A stretch of DNA of 16,433 nucleotides from Albidovulum sp. (lineage in GTDB: Bacteria; Pseudomonadota; Alphaproteobacteria; Rhodobacterales; Rhodobacteraceae): positions 1-16,433 of the forward strand of contig JAUQYA010000096.1 in assembly GCA_030837785.1 (NCBI GenBank), read 5' to 3'. The notes beneath the pieces were generated by a model. That model did not search any database. It saw only the letters and a list, made by a program, of their open reading frames with translations, and was not told the DNA's origin. Positions 13,660-16,433 of the stretch are shown here, one piece after another (positions within the stretch are counted from its first letter, which is position 1; every line of letters starts with the position of its first letter). Both the position numbers and the translations under genes were made by a program.

Positions 13660-15021
13660 ATGGCATCTGCTGCAGAGCAAATGGCGGCGAACCTCAGCTG
13701 GGGGGCGCTGGGGAAAGCCACCGACCTTCGGCAACGCATCTTCTTCACCCTCGGACTGCTGATCGTCTACCGGCTTGGCACCTATATCCCGGTGCCCGGC
13801 ATCGACGCGGACGAGTTGAGGAAGTTCATGGACACCGCCGCCCAGGGTATCGGCGGGATGCTGCAGATGTTCACCGGCGGCGCGCTCGGCCGCATGGGCA
13901 TCTTCGCGCTCGGCATCATGCCCTACATCTCTGCCTCGATCATCGTCCAGCTTCTTACGGCGATGGTGCCCGCGCTCGACCAGCTCAAGAAAGAGGGCGA
14001 GCAGGGGCGCAAGAAGATCAACCAGTACACCCGTTACGGCACGGTCGCGCTGGCGACCTTCCAGGCCTACGGGCTTGCCAAGAGCCTTGAGGCCGGCAGC
14101 CTGGCTCACGAGCCGGGGATGTTCTTCGAGGCGGCAACCGTCATCACGCTCGTCGGCGGCACCATGTTCCTGATGTGGATCGGCGAACAGATCACCGCGC
14201 GCGGCATCGGCAACGGCACCTCGCTGATCATCTTCGTGGGCATCATCGCGGGCATCCCCGGGGCGCTGGCGCGGTTCCTCGAACAGGGGCGGGTGGGCAA
14301 CATCCACCCCGGGGTGATCCTCACCGTGATGGCGATGGTGGTGGCCGTCATCGCCTTCGTCGTCTTCATGGAGCGCGCGCTCCGAAAGATCCACATCCAG
14401 TATCCGCGCCGTCAGGTGGGGATGAAGATCTATGACGGCTCCTCCAGCCACCTGCCGATCAAGGTCAACCCGGCGGGTGTCATCCCGGCGATCTTCGCCT
14501 CCTCGCTCCTGCTGCTGCCGACGACGATCTCGACCTTCTCGGGCGCGCAGACCGGGCCGATCATGTCGACGATCCTCGCCTATTTCGGTCCCGGCCAGCC
14601 GCTCTACCTGCTGTTCTTTACGGCGATGATCGTGTTCTTCACCTATTTCTACACCGCCAACGTGTCGTTCAAATCCGACGACGTGGCCGAGAACCTGAAG
14701 AACCAGGGCGGCTTCATCCCCGGCATCCGGCCCGGCGCCAAGACCGTCGACTACCTCGACTATGTCGTGGCGCGCATCCTCGTCGTGGGCTCGGCCTATC
14801 TGGCCGCGGTCTGCCTGCTGCCGGAAATCCTGCGCTCGGAACTGGCGATCCCGTTCTACTTCGGCGGCACCTCCGTGCTGATCGTGGTGTCGGTGACGAT
14901 GGACACGATCAACCAGATCCAGTCCCATCTTCTGGCGCATCAATACGAGGGGCTGATCGAGAAATCGCAGTTGCGCGGCAAGAAGCGTGGGGGCGCGCGC
15001 AAGGCGCCGGCCCGCCGCTGA
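13660..15021 (+). CDS. secY: Preprotein translocase subunit SecY
   Basis: SecY is the pore-forming subunit of the SecYEG inner-membrane protein translocase. ATG 13660 was preferred because MASAAEQMAANLSWGALGKATDLRQRI matches the Rhodobacterales N-terminus. The in-frame ATG at 13645 would add MRETG and lies just 5 bases beyond the hairpin without a Shine-Dalgarno. The product has 453 residues, a normal length. Ten hydrophobic segments are visible, starting with FFTLGLLIVYRLGTYIPVPGID, where the plug region follows. The cytoplasmic loops contain KKEGEQGRKKINQYTRYGT and the conserved IRPGAKTVDYLDYV, and IPVKVNP-like LPIKVNPAGVIPAIFASSLL is present. The tail is strongly basic (KKRGGARKAPARR). rpmJ, which follows secY in E. 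coli, is absent here. Confidence 0.98.
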   Translation: MASAAEQMAANLSWGALGKATDLRQRIFFTLGLLIVYRLGTYIPVPGIDADELRKFMDTAAQGIGGMLQMFTGGALGRMGIFALGIMPYISASIIVQLLTAMVPALDQLKKEGEQGRKKINQYTRYGTVALATFQAYGLAKSLEAGSLAHEPGMFFEAATVITLVGGTMFLMWIGEQITARGIGNGTSLIIFVGIIAGIPGALARFLEQGRVGNIHPGVILTVMAMVVAVIAFVVFMERALRKIHIQYPRRQVGMKIYDGSSSHLPIKVNPAGVIPAIFASSLLLLPTTISTFSGAQTGPIMSTILAYFGPGQPLYLLFFTAMIVFFTYFYTANVSFKSDDVAENLKNQGGFIPGIRPGAKTVDYLDYVVARILVVGSAYLAAVCLLPEILRSELAIPFYFGGTSVLIVVSVTMDTINQIQSHLLAHQYEGLIEKSQLRGKKRGGARKAPARR

Positions 15022-15032
15022 GGGGCGGGCCA

Positions 15033-15689
15033 ATGCCGAACATAATTCTCCTCGGACCGCCGGGCGCGGGCAAGGGAACCCAGGCCCGGCGTCTCGTCGA
15101 GGACCGCGGGCTCGTGCAACTGTCGACCGGCGACATGCTGCGTGCGGCGCAGACATCGGGCACCGAGATGGGCAGGAAGGTGGCCGCGGTGATGGCGGCC
15201 GGCCAGCTTGTCACCGACGACATCGTCATCGGGCTGATCGGCGAGAAGCTGGCCGAAGGCGGCTCGGGCTTCATCTTCGACGGCTTTCCCCGCACGCTCG
15301 CCCAGGCCGACGCCCTTGGCGATCTTCTGGCGCGGGCGGGCCAGACGCTTGATGCGGTGATCGAGATGCAGGTGGACGACGAGGCGCTCGTCGACCGGAT
15401 CTCGGGCCGCTTCACCTGCGGCAACTGCGGCGAGGTCTATCACGACCGCACCAGGCCCACGTCGACGCCGGGCGTCTGCGACGTCTGCGGGTCGAGCGAC
15501 CTCAGGCGGCGGGCTGACGACAACGCCGAAAGCCTGCGCCAGCGGCTGATGGAATACTACAAGAAGACCGCGCCGCTGATCGGCTACTACCATCACGCCG
15601 GCAAGCTTTTTTCCGTCGACGGCCTGGCCGAGATCGAGGACGTGGCGAAATCCGTCGCGCGGGTGCTGGATGGGGCAAAGGGCGCTTGA
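15033..15689 (+). CDS. adk: Adenylate kinase, zinc-LID form
   Basis: This enzyme interconverts ATP plus AMP with two ADP and keeps adenylate energy balance in the cytoplasm. The 218-residue protein has the P-loop GPPGAGKG (8-15), the AMP-site segment STGDMLRAA and FDGFPRT (82-88). The LID domain carries a four-cysteine zinc site: Cys129, Cys132, Cys149 and Cys152, spaced C-x2-C-x16-C-x2-C. That is the long, zinc-binding form common in Gram-positives and also found in alphaproteobacteria; E. coli lacks the cysteines. It starts 11 bases after secY with GAGGGGCGGG before the ATG. A secY-adk pairing is common in bacteria. It is the last gene before the alpha operon. Confidence 0.98.
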   Translation: MPNIILLGPPGAGKGTQARRLVEDRGLVQLSTGDMLRAAQTSGTEMGRKVAAVMAAGQLVTDDIVIGLIGEKLAEGGSGFIFDGFPRTLAQADALGDLLARAGQTLDAVIEMQVDDEALVDRISGRFTCGNCGEVYHDRTRPTSTPGVCDVCGSSDLRRRADDNAESLRQRLMEYYKKTAPLIGYYHHAGKLFSVDGLAEIEDVAKSVARVLDGAKGA

Positions 15690-15725
15690 CGCCCCCCCGG
15701 AAACCCACTAGGTCACGGCGTCTCT

Positions 15726-15847
15726 GACGAGAATCGTCTTGATTTGGCGCGGCTTGATGGCTGCGAATCGATCCTGACAGAACCGGCCCGGGGGTCTTCG
15801 TGCCCGCGGGCCATAGTTGTGAAAAAAGGTTCCGGGATTACGGAACC
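15726..15847 (+). promoter_or_regulatory. Structured region between adk and rpsM
   Basis: This 178-base gap holds three hairpins. GACGA (15726-15730) pairs with TCGTC (15734-15738) and is followed by TTGATTT, possibly a weak adk terminator. GGCCCG (15785-15790) pairs with CGGGCC (15807-15812), with inner GGG/CCC pairs. GGTTCCG (15828-15834) pairs perfectly with CGGAACC (15841-15847), ending 7 bases before the rpsM ribosome-binding site AAGGAA (15855-15860). In E. coli the alpha operon is controlled by S4 binding to a pseudoknot at this place. I did not demonstrate such a fold here, nor a convincing promoter. Confidence 0.5.
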
Positions 15848-15867
15848 GCAACGAAAGGAAGACACGC

Positions 15868-16236
15868 GTGGCACGTATTGCTGGCGTCAACATCCCGACG
15901 GGGAAACGCGTCCCCATCGCGCTTCAGTACATCCACGGCATCGGCCCCGATGTCGCCCGCAAGATCTGCGAGGCGGTGAAGATCGACGAGGCCCGCCGGG
16001 TGAACCAACTTACCGACGCCGAAGTGCTCGCGATCCGCGAACATATCGACGCGAACTACACGGTCGAGGGCGACCTGCGCCGTGAAGTCACGATGAACAT
16101 CAAGCGGCTGATGGACCTCGGCTGCTATCGCGGCCTGCGTCACCGCAAGGGTCTTCCCGTCCGCGGTCAGCGGACCCACACCAACGCCCGCACCCGCAAG
16201 GGCCCGGCGAAAGCCATCGCCGGCAAGAAGAAGTAA
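15868..16236 (+). CDS. rpsM: 30S ribosomal protein S13
   Basis: S13 is in the head of the small subunit and contacts S19, the large subunit and P-site tRNA. It starts with GTG at 15868 behind AAGGAA (15855-15860), as MARIAGVNIPTGKRVPIALQYIHGIG is the exact family N-terminus. The product has 122 residues, with the helix-two-turn-helix region HGIGPDVARKICEAVKI and the basic C-terminal tail RHRKGLPVRGQRTHTNARTRKGP. rpsK follows after 15 bases. The less efficient GTG start is also seen for E. coli alpha-operon rpsM and may be part of translational control. Confidence 0.98.
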   Translation: MARIAGVNIPTGKRVPIALQYIHGIGPDVARKICEAVKIDEARRVNQLTDAEVLAIREHIDANYTVEGDLRREVTMNIKRLMDLGCYRGLRHRKGLPVRGQRTHTNARTRKGPAKAIAGKKK

Positions 16237-16251
16237 GGGGAGGGTTCCGAC

Positions 16252-16433
16252 ATGGCACGCGACAAGACCCGCATGAAGCGCAAGGAGCGCAAGAACATCG
16301 CCGCCGGTGTGGCGCATGTGAACTCCTCGTTCAACAACACCAAGATCCTGATCTCCGACGTCCAGGGCAACGCGATCGCCTGGTCCTCGGCCGGCACGAT
16401 GGGCTTCAAGGGCTCGCGCAAGTCGACGCCCTA
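16252..16433 (+). CDS. rpsK: 30S ribosomal protein S11, 3' end missing
   Basis: S11 lies on the small-subunit platform near the Shine-Dalgarno helix. The first 60 codons are present (start MARDKTRMKRKERKNIAAGV), with the family core AHVNSSFNNTKILISDVQGN and WSSAGTMGFKGSRKSTPY at the window edge. S11 is about 130 residues, so roughly half is missing. A strong AAGGGGAGGG site (16235-16244) precedes the ATG. rpsD, rpoA and rplQ would be expected next but are outside the window. Confidence 0.97.
   Translation, partial: MARDKTRMKRKERKNIAAGVAHVNSSFNNTKILISDVQGNAIAWSSAGTMGFKGSRKSTP

Noticed and set aside
13468..15156. 562-codon minus-strand ORF opposite secY
   Set aside because: Antisense to an unmistakable secY; the product is His/Asp/Arg-rich, the typical reverse image of a membrane-protein gene.
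15022..15867. rpmJ (L36) downstream of secY
   Set aside because: No short ORF with the L36 MKVRxS start and Cys/His zinc residues is present; adk occupies the position.

Overview
The window is a GC-rich stretch of an alphaproteobacterial chromosome carrying most of the S10-spc-alpha ribosomal protein supercluster. The protein sequences, above all S5, S8, SecY (MASAAEQMAANLSW start) and L15, look like those of Rhodobacterales (Rhodobacteraceae). The genus cannot be named from this sequence alone. All convincing genes are on the + strand. The long minus-strand ORFs are shadows caused by high GC at third codon positions.

Layout: (1) 1-2644, the distal S10 operon: rplB (5' end cut off), rpsS, rplV, rpsC, rplP, ending at a textbook intrinsic terminator (2671-2700). 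(2) 2701-7070, a complete ABC importer operon (periplasmic binding protein, two permeases, ATPase) inserted between rplP and rpmC. It has its own promoter region with three 11-bp-phased repeats. (3) 7071-11561, ribosomal genes resume behind a good sigma70-type promoter (TTGCCG-N17-TATAGG) and a structured leader: rpmC, rpsQ, rplN, rplX, rplE, rpsN, rpsH, rplF, rplR, rpsE, rpmD, closed by a second strong terminator (11583-11620). (4) 11667-12878, a second non-ribosomal insert: a DUF2585/UPF0314 membrane protein gene and a GFA/CENP-V-type zinc-domain gene. (5) 12958-15689, a new promoter (TTGATC-N17-TATACG), then rplO, secY, adk. (6) 15690-16433, the start of the alpha operon: rpsM (GTG start) and rpsK (3' end cut off).

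The ribosomal genes encode 30S and 50S subunit proteins. secY encodes the central pore of the protein translocase, and adk the adenylate kinase often found beside it. The ABC genes form one translationally coupled unit (ATGA overlaps) for import of a periplasmic solute that I cannot identify. The usual long transcript is divided here into separately promoted and terminated units around the two inserts.

The most notable features are regulatory and architectural: the two inserts, the phased ATGTAAC repeats upstream of the transporter, a 14-bp perfect hairpin after the binding-protein gene, structured leaders before rpmC, rpsE, secY and rpsM, and mutually exclusive pairings upstream of secY. I see no tRNA, rRNA, CRISPR array, insertion sequence or integrase gene.
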